Of a stretch of 64,000 nt of DNA, positions 17,960 through 27,392 are shown piece after piece. Every line of letters begins with the position of its first letter. The stretch's first letter is position 1. The DNA is from Alphaproteobacteria bacterium. GTDB lineage: Bacteria; Pseudomonadota; Alphaproteobacteria; Micropepsales; Micropepsaceae. The position numbers were made by a program, and so were the translations under genes. The stretch covers positions 1-64,000 of the forward strand of contig JAGWJY010000004.1 in the NCBI GenBank assembly GCA_028865545.1. The letters run 5' to 3'. A model generated the notes under the pieces. It saw only the letters and a list, made by a program, of their open reading frames with translations, was not told the DNA's origin and did not search any database.

Positions 17960-20287
17960 ATGCCATCACTGTCGCGGAGCCTGGAACAAGCGCTGCACCG
18001 CGCGATCAAGCTGGCAAGCGACCGGCATCATGAATATGCCACGCTGGAACATCTGCTGCTTGCCCTGACCGACGACCCGGATGCGGCGCAGGTCATGAAG
18101 GCCTGTAACGTCGACACCGACGCGCTGCGACTCATCTTGAAGAAATACATCGATGACGAATTGCTGACGTTGGTGATCGAGGACGGCGAGGACGCCAAGC
18201 CCACCACCGGCTTCCAGCGGGTGGTGCAGCGCGCGGTGCTGCATGTGCAGAATTCCGGTCGCGACGAGGTGACCGGTGCCAACGTGCTGGTGGCGCTGTT
18301 CACCGAGCGCGAGAGCCACGCCGTCTATTTCCTGCAAGAGCAGAACATGACGCGATTGGATGCCGTCAGCTACATCAGCCACGGCATCGCCAAGCGGCCC
18401 GGCATGAGCCAGCAGAAGTCCGTGCGCGGCGCCGAAGAGGACGAAGAAGGCGAGAAATCCACCAAGCAGGGCACCGGTGCGCTGGAAAGCTACTGTGTCA
18501 ATCTGAACGAGAAGGCCAAGCAGGGCCGAATCGATCCGCTGATCGGCCGCGACGCCGAGGTCGAGCGCACCATCCAAATCCTTTGCCGACGCCAGAAGAA
18601 CAACCCGCTGTTCGTCGGCGATCCCGGCGTCGGCAAGACCGCCATCGCCGAAGGACTCGCGCGCAAGATCGTCAAGAACGACGTTCCCGAAGTGCTGCGG
18701 AACTCCATCATCTTCGCCCTCGACATGGGCGCCCTGATCGCCGGCACGCGTTATCGCGGCGATTTCGAGGAGCGGCTCAAGTCGGTCATCAAAGAGATAG
18801 AAGGCGTTGCCGGGGCGATCTTGTTCATCGATGAGATTCACACGGTGATCGGCGCCGGCGCCACCAGCGGCGGCGCGATGGACGCCTCCAACCTGCTTAA
18901 ACCGGCATTGCAGGCGGGCTCGCTGCGCTGCATGGGCTCGACGACCTATAAGGAATACCGCCAGTATTTTGAGAAGGATCGCGCGCTGGTGCGCCGCTTC
19001 CAGAAAATCGATGTGGCCGAACCGACCGTGCCGGACACGATCAAGATTCTGAAGGGGCTGAAGCCCTATTTCGAGGAATACCACAAAGTTCGCTACACGG
19101 CGGATGCCATCAAAGCCGCAGTGGAACTGGCGGCGAAGTACATCAACGACCGCAAGCTGCCCGACAAGGCCATCGACGTGATCGACGAAGTCGGTGCCTC
19201 GCAGATGCTGCTGCCGGAATCGCGGCGCAAGAAGGTGATCGGCGTCAAGGAAGTGGAAGAGGTGATCGCCAAGATGGCGCGCATTCCTCCCAAATCCGTG
19301 TCCAAAACCGATGCCGAGGCATTGCGCACGTTGCCGGACGATCTCAAGCGCGTGGTGTTCGGCCAGGACAAGGCGATCGACGCGCTGTCCTCGGCGATCA
19401 AGCTGGCGCGCGCTGGTCTGCGTCAGGCCGAAAAGCCCATCGGCTGCTATCTGTTCTCCGGCCCCACCGGCGTCGGCAAGACCGAGGTCGCCAAGCAGCT
19501 GGCGTCCATCATGGGCGTGGAACTGCTGCGCTTCGATATGAGCGAATACATGGAGCGGCATACGGTGTCGCGCCTGATCGGCGCGCCGCCAGGCTATGTC
19601 GGCTTCGACCAGGGCGGGCTGCTCACCGATGGCGTTGACCAGCATCCGCATTGCGTTCTGCTGCTCGATGAAATCGAGAAGGCGCATATGGACCTGTTCA
19701 ACATCCTGTTGCAGGTCATGGATCACGGCAAGCTGACCGATCACAACGGCAAGAAGATCGACTTCCGCAACGTCGTGCTGATCATGACGACCAATGCGGG
19801 CGCTTCTGACGCGGCGAAGGATTCCATCGGCTTCGGCCGCGGCAAGCGCGAAGGCGAGGACGAGGAAGCGATCAAGAAGCTGTTCACGCCAGAGTTCCGC
19901 AACCGTCTCGATGCGACGATCGCGTTCGCGCCTCTCGGCCGCGAGACCATCGACCGCGTGGTCGAGAAGTTCGTGCTGGAACTCGAGGCGCAGCTGATCG
20001 ACCGCGACGTAACCTTCGACCTGACGCCGGAAGCGACGCGCTGGCTGGGCGAGAAGGGCTATGACGACGCTTTCGGGGCGCGGCCGTTGGCGCGGGTGAT
20101 ACAAGACCACATCAAGAAGCCGCTGGCCGACGAAATCCTGTTTGGCAAGTTGAAGAGCGGCGGCACGGTGCGCGTGTTATTGGATCGCGCGGCCGACAAG
20201 CTGGTGTTCGAATTCATCACCGACGCCGACGCCAAGCCCAAGGCGCTGCCGCCGCCGCGAAAGCCGAAGAGCGAAGAGAGCGTTTAG
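17960..20287 (+). CDS. clpA: ATP-dependent Clp protease ATP-binding subunit ClpA
   Basis: ATG 17960 (GGAATAG upstream) gives MPSLSRSLEQALHRAI, the normal ClpA N-terminus, and 775 residues. Domains: N-domain about 1-145; AAA1 with GDPGVGKTAIAEGLA and IDEIHTVIGAGATSGG; AAA2 with GPTGVGKTEVAKQLA and LLLDEIEKAH. The SIGFGRG stretch near 620 is the ClpP-docking loop. It unfolds substrates and feeds them to ClpP, whose gene is not in the window. The listed 714-residue antisense ORF is a codon-bias shadow. Confidence 0.96.
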   Translation: MPSLSRSLEQALHRAIKLASDRHHEYATLEHLLLALTDDPDAAQVMKACNVDTDALRLILKKYIDDELLTLVIEDGEDAKPTTGFQRVVQRAVLHVQNSGRDEVTGANVLVALFTERESHAVYFLQEQNMTRLDAVSYISHGIAKRPGMSQQKSVRGAEEDEEGEKSTKQGTGALESYCVNLNEKAKQGRIDPLIGRDAEVERTIQILCRRQKNNPLFVGDPGVGKTAIAEGLARKIVKNDVPEVLRNSIIFALDMGALIAGTRYRGDFEERLKSVIKEIEGVAGAILFIDEIHTVIGAGATSGGAMDASNLLKPALQAGSLRCMGSTTYKEYRQYFEKDRALVRRFQKIDVAEPTVPDTIKILKGLKPYFEEYHKVRYTADAIKAAVELAAKYINDRKLPDKAIDVIDEVGASQMLLPESRRKKVIGVKEVEEVIAKMARIPPKSVSKTDAEALRTLPDDLKRVVFGQDKAIDALSSAIKLARAGLRQAEKPIGCYLFSGPTGVGKTEVAKQLASIMGVELLRFDMSEYMERHTVSRLIGAPPGYVGFDQGGLLTDGVDQHPHCVLLLDEIEKAHMDLFNILLQVMDHGKLTDHNGKKIDFRNVVLIMTTNAGASDAAKDSIGFGRGKREGEDEEAIKKLFTPEFRNRLDATIAFAPLGRETIDRVVEKFVLELEAQLIDRDVTFDLTPEATRWLGEKGYDDAFGARPLARVIQDHIKKPLADEILFGKLKSGGTVRVLLDRAADKLVFEFITDADAKPKALPPPRKPKSEESV

Positions 20288-20583
20288 CTCTTTTCTTCAC
20301 GTCCCCCGGCGTGGGGAGGTCGCACGCCATGTCAGCGCAAATGGTCGCAGCCACCTTGTTGGTCGGGAATTCACACTTACATGCGATGGAAGGGCGGAGC
20401 CTGCGCGGAACGGGAGTGATGTCGCGCAAACGCCGCGCCGGTGGATTTTTGGGAGCGGAAAGAGGTCCGATTTAGGAAGGAGATTTTACAGCCATAACAA
20501 GTGGTTACGCCGCAAAATCCCCATTCGAATTCGAGGCAGCCGAAACGCTGAAATATCTCGTAGAGTCGAACGAGGCGAGCGCC
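20288..20583. other. Intergenic region after clpA
   Basis: About 300 bases between the convergent clpA and HIT genes. A short hairpin TCCCC-CGGCGT-GGGGA lies near 20304 but has no T run. An open frame beginning near 20476 has a good Shine-Dalgarno sequence (AGGAAGGAG at 20474-20482) but no ATG, GTG or TTG at the expected place, so no gene is called. Confidence 0.5.
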
Positions 20584-21000
20584 TTACAGCGCCGCGCGGA
20601 TTTTCGCTGCAACGGGCTCGAGGAGTTGCGGAGCGACCATCTCGCGGGCGTGAAACTTCAGGTCGATGCCGGCCGTGCGCGGGATGATGTGGAAGTGCAC
20701 GTGCATCACGCTCTGCCCCGAGGCTTCGCCATTCAATTGGGCCAGCATAAGGCCGGGGCAGGCGAGGGCTTTTTTCACAGCCTTCGCCACCAGCTGCGTC
20801 GTAGCGATCAGCGCGGCCATGCCTCCAGGTGAAAGGTCAAAAATGTTTTCGGCGGGATCCTTCGGGATCACCAGCGTGTGGCCTTCCGCCTGCGGCATCA
20901 CATCCATGAAGGCGAGCGTGCGAGAGTCCTCATAGACTCTCACACAGGGGATTTCGCCGCGCAGAATTTTTGCGAAGACATTGTTGGGATCATAGGGCAT
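20584..21000 (-). CDS. HIT family hydrolase
   Basis: From ATG 21000 the product is 138 residues starting MPYDPNNVFAKILRGEIPC, a standard HIT start; the track start at 21033 adds eleven atypical residues. The histidine triad is HVHFHIIP. The N-terminal part contains the CVRVYEDSRTLAFMDVMPQAEGHTLVIPK nucleotide-binding region. HIT proteins of the Hint branch hydrolyse AMP-lysine or AMP-NH2-like substrates; the exact substrate is unknown. It is followed in the minus direction by clpA on the opposite strand and preceded by the FemAB-like gene. Confidence 0.9.
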   Translation of the reverse strand: MPYDPNNVFAKILRGEIPCVRVYEDSRTLAFMDVMPQAEGHTLVIPKDPAENIFDLSPGGMAALIATTQLVAKAVKKALACPGLMLAQLNGEASGQSVMHVHFHIIPRTAGIDLKFHAREMVAPQLLEPVAAKIRAAL

Positions 21001-21063
21001 GAGAGACTCACGGCTGGTGTTGTTGGTGAGCATTCTACCGCGCCAAGCAAAGGGGAGGCAAAA

Positions 21064-22227
21064 CTACGCCTTTTTGTACGGCCCCGCCTCACCCAATTCC
21101 TCAATGTCCTCCGCCACCGCGTCGCGTTCGGCCTGCAGATAATCGGCGACGGCGCGGCGCAGGCCGGCATGGGCGAGGAAATGGGCGCTGTAGGTGGACA
21201 CCGGCTGGTAGCCGCGCAGCAATTTGTGCTCGCCCTGGGCACCGGCTTCCACCTTCTTGAGGCCGCGGGCGATGGCGAAGTCGATGGCCTGATAGTAGCA
21301 GGTCTCGAAATGGAGGAACGGCACGAACTCGATGCAGCCCCAATTGCGGCCGAACAGGATGCCTTCGCCGGAAAGATTGAGCGCACCCGCGATATAGCGT
21401 CCGTCGCGCCGGGCCATCACCAGCAGGATCTGCTCGGCCATGTTCTGGCCGATGCGGCTGAAGAATTCGCGCGTCAGATAGGGCGTGCCCCATTTGCGCC
21501 CGCCGGTGTCCATGTAAAACTCGAAGAACGTGTCCCAATGAGCTTCGGTGATGTCGTGGCCGGTCAACCAGTCGAATTCGATACCGGCCTCGTGGATGCG
21601 GCTGCGCTCCTTGCGCAGGGTTTTCCGCCGGGACGACGACAATTCGCCAAGGAATTCACCGAAGCTGCCATAGCCGCGGTTCTCCCAGTGGAACTGACGA
21701 TCGGTGCGCTGCAGGTAGCCGAATTCGCCCGCGGTCTGCCATTCCTCCTCGATCGGGAAGGTGATGTGCAGCGAGGAGACCCGGAGCTGCTCCACCGCGG
21801 CCGCGCCGCCCGCCAGCAGGGCGGTGCGGGTCGCCTTTTCCTCGGCACCTTTTGAAATCAGAAACCGGTGCCCCGTTACGGGCGTAAACGGCACACAGGA
21901 TTGGAGCTTGGGATAATAGGCACCGCCAGCGCGCTCCAGCGCGTCCGCCCAAGCGTGATCGAAGACATATTCGCCTTGCGAATGGCCTTTCAGGTAGAGA
22001 GGCAGAAGTCCCTCGATACGCGCGTCGCGCTCGACGGCGAGATGCAACGGGCGCCAGCCGGTATGCGCCACGGCCGAGCCGGATTCCTCTAGTGCCTCGA
22101 AGAACTCGTAGCGGGTGAAAGGATGCGGATCGGCCGCACCGGCGGGATTGGCGCAGGCGTTCCACGCCGCCGCTCCGATTTCGGCGGCGCTTCCAGCCAG
22201 ACGCACACTAATCTTGCTTCCCGTCAC
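21064..22227 (-). CDS. FemAB-like / DUF482 acyltransferase family protein
   Basis: The 387-residue protein matches the DUF482 family, a duplicated GNAT fold similar to FemA/FemB. Characteristic stretches are HPFTRYEFFEALEESGSAV, GEYVFDHAWADALERAGGAYYPKLQSCVPFTPVTG, SSSRRKTLRKER and CYYQAIDFAIARGLKKVEAGAQGEHK. Annotated relatives are called peptidogalycan biosynthesis proteins but the reaction has not been settled. It shares ATGA with the RidA gene (22224-22227), so the two are translationally coupled. Confidence 0.87.
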   Translation of the reverse strand: MTGSKISVRLAGSAAEIGAAAWNACANPAGAADPHPFTRYEFFEALEESGSAVAHTGWRPLHLAVERDARIEGLLPLYLKGHSQGEYVFDHAWADALERAGGAYYPKLQSCVPFTPVTGHRFLISKGAEEKATRTALLAGGAAAVEQLRVSSLHITFPIEEEWQTAGEFGYLQRTDRQFHWENRGYGSFGEFLGELSSSRRKTLRKERSRIHEAGIEFDWLTGHDITEAHWDTFFEFYMDTGGRKWGTPYLTREFFSRIGQNMAEQILLVMARRDGRYIAGALNLSGEGILFGRNWGCIEFVPFLHFETCYYQAIDFAIARGLKKVEAGAQGEHKLLRGYQPVSTYSAHFLAHAGLRRAVADYLQAERDAVAEDIEELGEAGPYKKA

Positions 22228-22691
22228 GCGATCTCGAAAATGGCTTCCACTTCGCAGGCCACGCCGCGCGGCAGCGAACCGGCGCCCACGGCAGCGCGGG
22301 CATGCTTTCCAGCGTCGCCGAAAACTTCCACCAGCAGATCCGACGCACCGTTGGCGACCTCGGGATGCTGGGTAAAATCCGGCGGCGCGTTCACGAACAC
22401 CGTGATCTTTACGCAGCGTCGAACCCGATCAAGATCACCGCCGCAGGCCGCATTGATCTGCGCCACAAGGTTGATGGCGCACAGCCGGGCCGCCGCCTTG
22501 CCGTCGTCTACCGACATGTCCTTGCCGACCACGCCGACATATTTCAGCCCTTCGGGCGCCGATGTGATCTGTCCAGAGATGAACACCAGATTGCCGCTCG
22601 CAACGGTGGGGACGTAGCTTGCCACCGGTGCCGGCGGCGTGGGCAGCGTGATTCCCAAATCCTTCAAACGGGCTTCTATGCGACCTGTCAT
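22224..22691 (-). CDS. RidA family enamine/imine deaminase-like protein
   Basis: ATG 22691 is preceded by AGAGGAT at a good distance, so the product is 155 residues (MTGRIEARLKDLGITLPTPP). It belongs to the RidA/YjgF family, longer subgroup, with VASGNLVFISGQ, VNAPPDFTQHPEVANGASDLLVEVFGDAGKHARAAVG and LPRGVACEVEAIFEI. The arginine in KHARAAV corresponds to the substrate-binding arginine of RidA. RidA proteins hydrolyse reactive enamines released by PLP enzymes. It heads an operon with the DUF482 gene. Confidence 0.88.
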   Translation of the reverse strand: MTGRIEARLKDLGITLPTPPAPVASYVPTVASGNLVFISGQITSAPEGLKYVGVVGKDMSVDDGKAAARLCAINLVAQINAACGGDLDRVRRCVKITVFVNAPPDFTQHPEVANGASDLLVEVFGDAGKHARAAVGAGSLPRGVACEVEAIFEIA

Positions 22692-22780
22692 GTGCGATCC
22701 TCTTTTGGCCAAAGCTATCCCGCCAAAGGCAATTTTGCGAAGGGTTTTCGTGCATGGGCGTCACGCGCTATAGAGGTTCC

Positions 22781-23833
22781 ATGACCAGACGGCTCGACGC
22801 CGACAACCCTTGCCCAGCGCGGGACGGTTTCGTGATGCCCGCCGAATGGGCACCGCATATGCGCGCCTGGATGTGCTGGCCTTGCCGCGATGAGGCCTGG
22901 GGCAGCGCCGACGCTTTGCTGCGCGCCAAACAGGCATACGCGCGCATCGCTCGCGCCATCTCCACCTTCGAGCCGGTCGTTATTGCTGTACGCCACGAGG
23001 ATATCGCCGAGGCAAAGCTGGCGACCGCCGGCAAGGTAGATTTGTTTGAGGTGCCGCTGGACGATTCCTGGGCGCGGGACATCGGACCGACCTTTCTGCG
23101 AGGGCCAGCAGGAAGGCGGGGTGCCGTACAGTGGCGGTTCAACGCCTGGGGCAACAAGTACCAGCCATACGGCAGCGATGCAGCGTTCGCGTCGCGTGTT
23201 GCCAAGGCCGCGGATGTGTCCCTATACGAAGCGCCGCTGGTCTGCGAGGGTGGAGCCATTCACGTTGATGGCGAAGGTACGGTGATCACCACCGAGCAGT
23301 GCCTGCTCAATGCCAACCGCAACCCGTATTTGACGCAGGCGCAGGTTGAGGAGCGGCTGGCGCTGTACATCGGCGCGCGGCAGGTTATCTGGCTCGGTGA
23401 CGACTTCTCGGACGACGAGACGGACGGTCATGTTGACAACATCGTCTGCTTCGTTGCGCCTGGGCGCGTGCTGGTGGGCATCCCTCCGCATGACACGCAT
23501 CCGGACTTTGAGCCTGTGCAGGAAGCGATCAGGCGATTGAAGGCGGCGCGCGACGCCGAAGGACGCAGCATCGAGGTGATCGAAATCGTCCAGCCCGCGC
23601 GCGTGCGGTTCGACTGGCGCGGGCGCCCATTGCAGGCGAGTTATGTCAATTTTTACCTGCCCAACGGCGGTGTGGTGATGCCGGCTTTTGATGATCCCAA
23701 TGATGAGAAGGCACGTGCGGTGCTGGCGGACTGTTTTCCAGGCCGCGACATCCTGCAGGTCGACGCGCTGGATATCGTCCAAGGCGGTGGCGGTATACAT
23801 TGCATTACCCAACAGGAGCCCGCCGCGTTATGA
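22781..23833 (+). CDS. aguA: Agmatine deiminase
   Basis: ATG 22781 has AGAGG just upstream; the product is 350 residues. It has the guanidino-group modifying enzyme fold with DDSWARDIGPTF, GGAIHVDGEGTVITTEQCLLNANRNP, the histidine motif DETDGHVDNIVCF and the catalytic cysteine C341 in GGGGIHCITQQEP. It converts agmatine to N-carbamoylputrescine and ammonia. The aguB gene overlaps its stop codon (ATGA at 23830-23833), giving a complete two-step route to putrescine. Confidence 0.94.
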   Translation: MTRRLDADNPCPARDGFVMPAEWAPHMRAWMCWPCRDEAWGSADALLRAKQAYARIARAISTFEPVVIAVRHEDIAEAKLATAGKVDLFEVPLDDSWARDIGPTFLRGPAGRRGAVQWRFNAWGNKYQPYGSDAAFASRVAKAADVSLYEAPLVCEGGAIHVDGEGTVITTEQCLLNANRNPYLTQAQVEERLALYIGARQVIWLGDDFSDDETDGHVDNIVCFVAPGRVLVGIPPHDTHPDFEPVQEAIRRLKAARDAEGRSIEVIEIVQPARVRFDWRGRPLQASYVNFYLPNGGVVMPAFDDPNDEKARAVLADCFPGRDILQVDALDIVQGGGGIHCITQQEPAAL

Positions 23834-24699
23834 GGACCGTCAACACCGCGGCCGTGCAGTTTGCCTGCAGCTGGGACAAGCGTGCCAATGTCGACAAGGC
23901 GAAGGAGCTTGTCCGCGCCGCGGCGGCGAAGGGCGCGAATGTGATTCTGCTGCAGGAATTCTTCGAGACACCGTATTTTTGCCAAGACCAGTCGGCGGAC
24001 CATTTCGCGCTGGCCGCGCCGTTCGAAGGCAATGCGCTGATCGCGGAGATGGCCGAGTTAGCCAAAGCGTTGAATGTCGTGTTGCCGATCAGTTTCTTTG
24101 AGAAGGCAGGACACACGCATTTCAACTCGCTCGCCATGATCGATGCCGGCGGTGAGGTGCTCGGGCTCTATCGCAAGTCTCATATCCCCGACGGTCCTGG
24201 CTACCAGGAAAAATATTACTTCACACCCGGCGATACGGGATTACGGGTGTGGCGCACGCGGTTCGGTGTACTGGGTGTCGGCATCTGCTGGGACCAGTGG
24301 TTTCCCGAGGCGGCCCGGGCGATGGCGCTGCAGGGTGCGGAAGTGTTACTCTATCCGACAGCCATCGGCAGCGAGCCGCCACCGGCACCGCCGGTCGACA
24401 GCCGCGACCATTGGCGCCGTGTGATGCAGGGGCACGCGGCAGCCAATTGCATGCCGCTCGTCGCCTCGAACCGCATCGGTGTCGAGAAGGGACAGGCGGG
24501 CGAATTGGCGTTCTACGGTTCATCCTTCATCGCGGACGCAACAGGCGCGATTGCTGCTGAGCTGGGGCGCAGCGACGAGGGGTTCGTGCTCGCGAGTTTT
24601 GATCTGGAAGAAGTCGCCAAGCTGCGGGCGTCTTGGGGATTGTTCCGTGACCGCCGGCCCGAGCTCTACGGCGCCCTAACGAGCTACGATGGCCGCTGA
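23830..24699 (+). CDS. aguB: N-carbamoylputrescine amidase
   Basis: ATG 23830 overlaps the aguA stop; the track start at 23800 lies inside aguA. The 289-residue nitrilase-fold enzyme has the catalytic triad E43 (LLQEFFETPYF), K116 (YRKSHIPDGPGYQEKYYF) and C153 (GVGICWDQWFPE). The YYF and SHIPDGPGY stretches are typical of AguB. It splits N-carbamoylputrescine to putrescine, CO2 and ammonia. It converges on the sialidase-like gene with one base between stops. Confidence 0.94.
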   Translation: MRTVNTAAVQFACSWDKRANVDKAKELVRAAAAKGANVILLQEFFETPYFCQDQSADHFALAAPFEGNALIAEMAELAKALNVVLPISFFEKAGHTHFNSLAMIDAGGEVLGLYRKSHIPDGPGYQEKYYFTPGDTGLRVWRTRFGVLGVGICWDQWFPEAARAMALQGAEVLLYPTAIGSEPPPAPPVDSRDHWRRVMQGHAAANCMPLVASNRIGVEKGQAGELAFYGSSFIADATGAIAAELGRSDEGFVLASFDLEEVAKLRASWGLFRDRRPELYGALTSYDGR

Positions 24700-24700
24700 G

Positions 24701-25822
24701 TTATTCCGGCACGGCGCTGAGTGGCAGTTCGAGGTATTTGATAGTGCGGCGCTGATAGGTGTAGGTCATCCGCAAGCTGCCGTCGCGGGCCTGGATCATC
24801 GCCGGGTAGGAGAACTGGCCTTCACCGTCTTCCGGTGTCCGAAACATGCGGAAATGTTCGCCGTCACGGCTGACTGCCAAGTTGAGCACGTTACGGCGGT
24901 TGTAACTGTTGTTGTAGATCATCACGATACGACCGTCGCGAAGCCGTACGGCGTCGATACCGGAATTGGGATTGGGCAGATCGATATCGTGCCCCTGGGT
25001 CCAATGTCGTCCATCGTCGAAGGAATCTGCCGCTACGATGCGCGCCGAACGGGTGTGGGCGCGGGCATAGAGCCGGATGTGATGATTGCCAAGGTCGATC
25101 AGTGTCGGCTGGATAATGCCGATCGTGGTTTCCGTCGGCGGATAGAGCTTGGTGTGGATTCCACTGTCGACGTTATGTGCGATCGGTCCTTTTTCCGCCG
25201 CCGCGGCGCGCGCTCCGGCGTCGGGAATGTCGGACGCAGCCGGCAGGGTGATCGGTCCGATCTTCTGCCAAGTCGCGCCGTTGTCGGCGCTGCGTTCGAT
25301 CCACACAGCCCAGGACTGATAGGACTCCACCGAAGAGCCGGCGAGTATGGTGCCGTCGCCAAGGAGCAACGGTTTGGCGCGGATCGGGCCGAGCAAGCCG
25401 GCTGGCAGGTGCTCGGGCGCCGACCAACTTACTCCTTCGTCATCGCTGTAGAGGCGGCCGGCGGTCCACTCCGAAGGCTTGGGGCCGAATTTGTAATAGA
25501 GCCACAACCGACCGGTCGCGCTGTGAAATAGCACCGGGTTCCAGCACGGGATGTGCGGTTCGCGGACCAGCACCTGCGGTCTGCTCCAGCGGCCGTCACG
25601 TCGCACAGCGCCCCAGATCGCGACATCGTCGGCGCCTTCCTTGGTGCCGCCGAACCAGGCGGCCATCATCGCGCCGTTCTTCAATTCGACCAGGGTGGAA
25701 GCGTGAGCTTCAGGAAAGCCGGCGCTGCCCGGCACAAAAATGAAGCCGTTACTATTATCGGCTGGCGCTGCAATCGCGAGCGTAGCGAGCCCGATCACAA
25801 TTATCAAAAGGCGGCGCATCAT
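24701..25822 (-). CDS. Secreted sialidase-fold (BNR/Asp-box) protein
   Basis: The 373-residue protein has a signal peptide (MMRRLLIIVIGLATLAIAAPA) and Asp-box motifs YSDDEGVSW and RSADNGATW, marking a six-bladed sialidase beta propeller. The N-terminal HASTLVELKNGAMMAAWFGGTKEGADDVAIW resembles the exo-sialidase-like family in which many members lack proven sialidase activity. It probably acts on a glycan in the periplasm or outside. The gene overlaps the ROK kinase stop by ATGA, linking a secreted glycan enzyme to a sugar kinase. Confidence 0.85.
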   Translation of the reverse strand: MMRRLLIIVIGLATLAIAAPADNSNGFIFVPGSAGFPEAHASTLVELKNGAMMAAWFGGTKEGADDVAIWGAVRRDGRWSRPQVLVREPHIPCWNPVLFHSATGRLWLYYKFGPKPSEWTAGRLYSDDEGVSWSAPEHLPAGLLGPIRAKPLLLGDGTILAGSSVESYQSWAVWIERSADNGATWQKIGPITLPAASDIPDAGARAAAAEKGPIAHNVDSGIHTKLYPPTETTIGIIQPTLIDLGNHHIRLYARAHTRSARIVAADSFDDGRHWTQGHDIDLPNPNSGIDAVRLRDGRIVMIYNNSYNRRNVLNLAVSRDGEHFRMFRTPEDGEGQFSYPAMIQARDGSLRMTYTYQRRTIKYLELPLSAVPE

Positions 25823-26733
25823 GCCCTGCCTTCACCTTCGCCCCACAGCCAGGCCGCGCCGCGTACGCCGCTGGAGTCGCCATGCTTGTTCCTGACGATT
25901 CTGGTGGGTCCCTCAGGGGTAAAGGCATAGCGCTCGACGCGGGGCGGCAATTCCGTATACAGATCATTGATATTGGACAAGCCGCCACCCATGACGATGA
26001 CGTCCGGATCCAGGATGCCGACGAGCGTGGCAATCGAGCGTGCCAGGCGGTCGTAATACATCTCCATCTCGTCCGCCGCCGCCTTGTCGCCCCGGTGCGC
26101 CGCCGCGACGATGTCCGGAACTGCAAGCGCATGGCCGGTATGCGACTTGTAAAGGCGCGCCAATGCCGGACCGCTGCACCATGCTTCGATGCAGCCGCGC
26201 TTCCCGCAATAGCAATCGGGGGCGTTTTCGATTTCCAGCGGCTCTCGTGCGGGCAGGGGATTGTGCCCCCATTCGCCAGCAATGCCGTGCGCACCGGGCA
26301 GCAGGTGCCCGCCGACACAGACACCCCCGCCGACACCGGTACCGACGATGATCCCGAAGACATTGCTGAAACCGACGCCGCCGCCGTCAGTGGCTTCCGA
26401 CAGGGCAAAGCAGTTCGCGTCGTTCTCGACGCGCACGTCGCGATTGAGCGCCACACTCAGATCCTTATCCAGCGGGTGACCGATCAGTCGCGTCGAATTC
26501 GCGTTTTTGACCAAGCCCGTCTTACGGCTGATGGCCCCTGGAATGGCAATGCCAACGGAACCACGCACGCCTAGTTTGGCTTCGGTGCCGAGGACGAGAT
26601 CGCGGATGGCGCGGACGGTCTCGCCGTAGTCGTTTTGTGGCGTCGGTACACGGCGGCGCAACAACTCCTCGCCACGCTCGCCGAGGGCCATGATCTCAAT
26701 TTTCGTTCCGCCCAAATCTATACCGAAGCGCAT
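25819..26733 (-). CDS. ROK family sugar kinase
   Basis: The 304-residue protein starts MRFGIDLGGTKIE (phosphate loop), has VENDANCFALSEA with the catalytic aspartate, GIIVGTGVGGGVCVGG and the ROK zinc motif CYCGKRGCIEAWCSGPAL. This pattern resembles Mak-type fructokinase and N-acetylglucosamine kinase; I cannot choose the sugar. There is no N-terminal DNA-binding domain, so it is an enzyme. It is flanked in the same operon by the HAD gene (14 bases upstream) and the sialidase-like gene (overlapping). Confidence 0.9.
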   Translation of the reverse strand: MRFGIDLGGTKIEIMALGERGEELLRRRVPTPQNDYGETVRAIRDLVLGTEAKLGVRGSVGIAIPGAISRKTGLVKNANSTRLIGHPLDKDLSVALNRDVRVENDANCFALSEATDGGGVGFSNVFGIIVGTGVGGGVCVGGHLLPGAHGIAGEWGHNPLPAREPLEIENAPDCYCGKRGCIEAWCSGPALARLYKSHTGHALAVPDIVAAAHRGDKAAADEMEMYYDRLARSIATLVGILDPDVIVMGGGLSNINDLYTELPPRVERYAFTPEGPTRIVRNKHGDSSGVRGAAWLWGEGEGRA

Positions 26734-26747
26734 GGCAGGTTTCCCAC

Positions 26748-27392
26748 TTATGTCAGACGCGCCGCGATGAAAGCCTCGGCCGCCGCCCAGTCGTCAGCAT
26801 GACAATTTGCATGAATTGGTACCGGCAACAATCCTTTTAGACGACTGTCGCCGACCAGATGGATTGTGAATATCTTCGGCGCAAGCTCCGCCACGGAGGC
26901 GAGATGTTGCGGTAGATCGTCGATGAAAAACGTTGCGGCAGTGGTGTGGGCTGCGAGCGCTTTCACGGCGGCACCTTTCGGTCCGCTGTTGGCGATGATG
27001 GGAAAATCCAGCGACAGAGATTGCAGATTGCGCCTGCGCGCAGGTGCCTGACACTCCGTGATGTTCGACAAAACAACAATATCAGCGGCTGTCGACAGCC
27101 TGGTCAACGCCGAGCATGCGCCGTCGACGGCCTGCAGGGAATCGAGGTCCTGCCGGAATTCATCCAACAAGGCCGTTACTTCGACATCCAATACAGCGAT
27201 CTGATCCGCGAGGCGCTTGACGTTGCCGTGCAGACGATAGCTGGTCAGATCGAGGTACAAGCCTTGTTCCTGCAAGAACTGATCAAACCCTTCGACAAAA
27301 CGCAAAATCACTTCGTCGGCGTCTGCGATGATCAGCGGGCGGCCGGGATTCAACCGAGCGAGCACCTGACCGATACTGAAGTCAGCGCTCAC
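26748..27392 (-). CDS. HAD-like hydrolase, GTG start
   Basis: The track start at 27455 lies in the upstream gene; GTG at 27392 overlaps the stop of that gene (GTGA) and gives 214 residues. HAD-like motifs are ADADEVILRF (nucleophile region, DxD), VVLSNIT (motif II) and FIDDLPQHLASVA (motif IV). The cap region between is helical. It should be a phosphatase or phosphotransferase of unknown substrate. Operon position between DUF3572 and a ROK kinase hints at sugar phosphate handling, but this is inference. Confidence 0.78.
   Translation of the reverse strand: MSADFSIGQVLARLNPGRPLIIADADEVILRFVEGFDQFLQEQGLYLDLTSYRLHGNVKRLADQIAVLDVEVTALLDEFRQDLDSLQAVDGACSALTRLSTAADIVVLSNITECQAPARRRNLQSLSLDFPIIANSGPKGAAVKALAAHTTAATFFIDDLPQHLASVAELAPKIFTIHLVGDSRLKGLLPVPIHANCHADDWAAAEAFIAARLT

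Noticed and set aside
17966-20110. 714-residue minus-strand ORF opposite clpA
   Set aside because: It is an antisense shadow of a clearly recognised gene caused by GC-rich codon usage; low complexity, no motif.
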